DNA of 64,000 nt from assembly GCA_029721435.1 (NCBI GenBank), contig CM056584.1:8452395-8516394 (forward strand), written 5' to 3'. A program made the translations under genes and the position numbers. A model generated the notes under the pieces. The model was not told the DNA's origin. It saw only the letters and a list, made by a program, of their open reading frames with translations, and did not search any database. This DNA is from Gymnothorax reevesii. Its lineage: Eukaryota > Chordata > Actinopteri > Anguilliformes > Muraenidae. Each line of letters starts with the position of its first letter. Within the stretch, counting starts at the first letter, position 1. Of the stretch, positions 63,894-64,000 are shown piece after piece.

Positions 63894-64000
63894 TAATGTT
63901 TAAATGCTAATGCTAACATGCTAATGCTAGCGATCTAATGTGAGTGCTAATATCTGGTCATTTTCATACTGTAAGTGTCCTCTATGATGGGAGTACGGGA
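63894..64000 (+). repeat. Start of next 12-monomer HOR copy, cut by window end
   Basis: These 107 bp repeat the start of the 1960-bp unit (gtggagtt tail before, then gtaagtgtcc and gggagtacggga), matching 61934-62040 with one visible difference: tatctggtc here against tatcaggtc near 61,994. The array clearly continues past the window. Confidence 0.88.

Larger units (their letters stand above)
1..64000 (+). repeat. Satellite DNA array, 161/175-bp monomer, spans entire window
   Basis: Every part of the window is a head-to-tail copy of one monomer. Taking the word taatgttt (or its one-base variants) as monomer start, successive starts fall at 1, 162, 323, 484, 645, 806, 967, 1128 and so on, exactly 161 bp apart except where a 14-bp expansion makes 175. 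The last start is 63894. Hand counting gives 392 complete monomers before that point (336 short, 56 long), and the lengths add up once five small indels are included. All copies have the same orientation, with no inversion, unique DNA or inserted element. The reference monomer has stops in all six frames with gaps of roughly 110 bp or less, so no CDS is called. Large homogeneous arrays like this are typical of eukaryotic (peri)centromeric heterochromatin; that location is inference. A fish host is my best guess from the head motif. Confidence 0.98.

Noticed and set aside
1..64000. Open reading frames on either strand
   Set aside because: The reference monomer carries stops in all six frames, and since 161 leaves remainder 2 on division by 3, each frame meets the stops of every phase within three monomers. 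Expected maximum open stretch is only about 40 codons. No start, codon bias or ribosome-binding context supports a gene.
1..64000. CRISPR array or plasmid iterons
   Set aside because: The direct repeats are contiguous 161-bp monomers with no constant repeat alternating with unrelated spacers, and there are no cas genes or rep gene. The variable blocks recur many times and are not unique spacers.
1..64000. tRNA, rRNA or SINE-derived monomer
   Set aside because: I see no A/B box pair, no cloverleaf stems and no A-rich tail with target-site duplications. The monomer joins its neighbours seamlessly.
1..64000. Telomeric repeats or array edge
   Set aside because: No ttaggg or ccctaa tandem runs were seen. 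The short ttaaccct words in the monomer (cagcttaaccct) are single occurrences per monomer.
1..64000. Cruciform or strong dyad symmetry in the monomer head
   Set aside because: Only short palindromes are present (gctagc; tgctagca in the gcaatc types). I could not find a long inverted repeat, so no structural role is claimed.

Overview
The whole 64 kb window is one uninterrupted tandem satellite array. I found no gene, RNA gene, transposon, CRISPR array or unique sequence in it. The basic monomer is 161 bp and about 37% G+C (59 of 161 bases in a reference monomer). All monomers run head to tail on the same strand, from base 1 to base 64000, so neither edge of the array is in view. A second size class of 175 bp carries one extra copy of a 14-bp micro-repeat at the head of the monomer. 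Counting by hand, positions 1-63893 hold 392 complete monomers: 336 short and 56 long. This closes arithmetically: 336x161 + 56x175 = 63896, less a net 3 bases from five small indels that I could locate, gives 63893.

The organism is a eukaryote. The array size, the near-nucleosomal monomer length, and variation concentrated at CpG sites in the C-to-T / G-to-A direction fit a heavily methylated vertebrate satellite. The monomer head is built from atgctaatgctaac-type words, which I recall as common in teleost fish repeats. A fish is therefore my best guess, but that is memory and not a search. Pericentromeric or centromeric location is plausible and not shown by the sequence.

The layout is a mosaic of higher-order repeats (HORs). 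(1) Positions 1 to about 11.0 kb form a distinct domain with private monomer variants. It has a 23-monomer (3703 bp) HOR, an enlarged 37-monomer (5985 bp) version of it, and a truncated third copy. The enlargement includes about 1.8 kb that otherwise belongs to the next domain. (2) About 11.0-14.8 kb is a mixed zone. (3) About 14.8-29.7 kb holds two adjacent, nearly identical copies of a 46-monomer (7476 bp) HOR. (4) About 29.7-34.6 kb is mixed, with small local amplifications. (5) About 34.6-41.06 kb repeats 12.34-18.77 kb at an offset of about 22.3 kb. (6) About 41.1-43.5 kb is mixed. (7) 43.5-52.4 kb holds a 22-monomer (3598 bp) HOR twice, then a 10-monomer (1652 bp) unit. (8) 52.4-57.3 kb is a 30-monomer mosaic. 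(9) 57.3-61.9 kb holds an 11-monomer (1813 bp) HOR in about 2.5 copies. (10) 61.9 kb to the end is a 12-monomer (1960 bp) HOR and the start of its next copy.

The units share modules. The 10-, 11- and 22-monomer HORs begin with the same first six monomer types and then take alternative continuations, as expected from repeated unequal exchange or local block duplication. No protein-coding potential is expected. The reference monomer has stops in all six frames, and because 161 is not a multiple of three, a reading frame changes phase at each monomer boundary. No new biochemical system is visible; what is of interest is the array architecture and what it records about satellite evolution.
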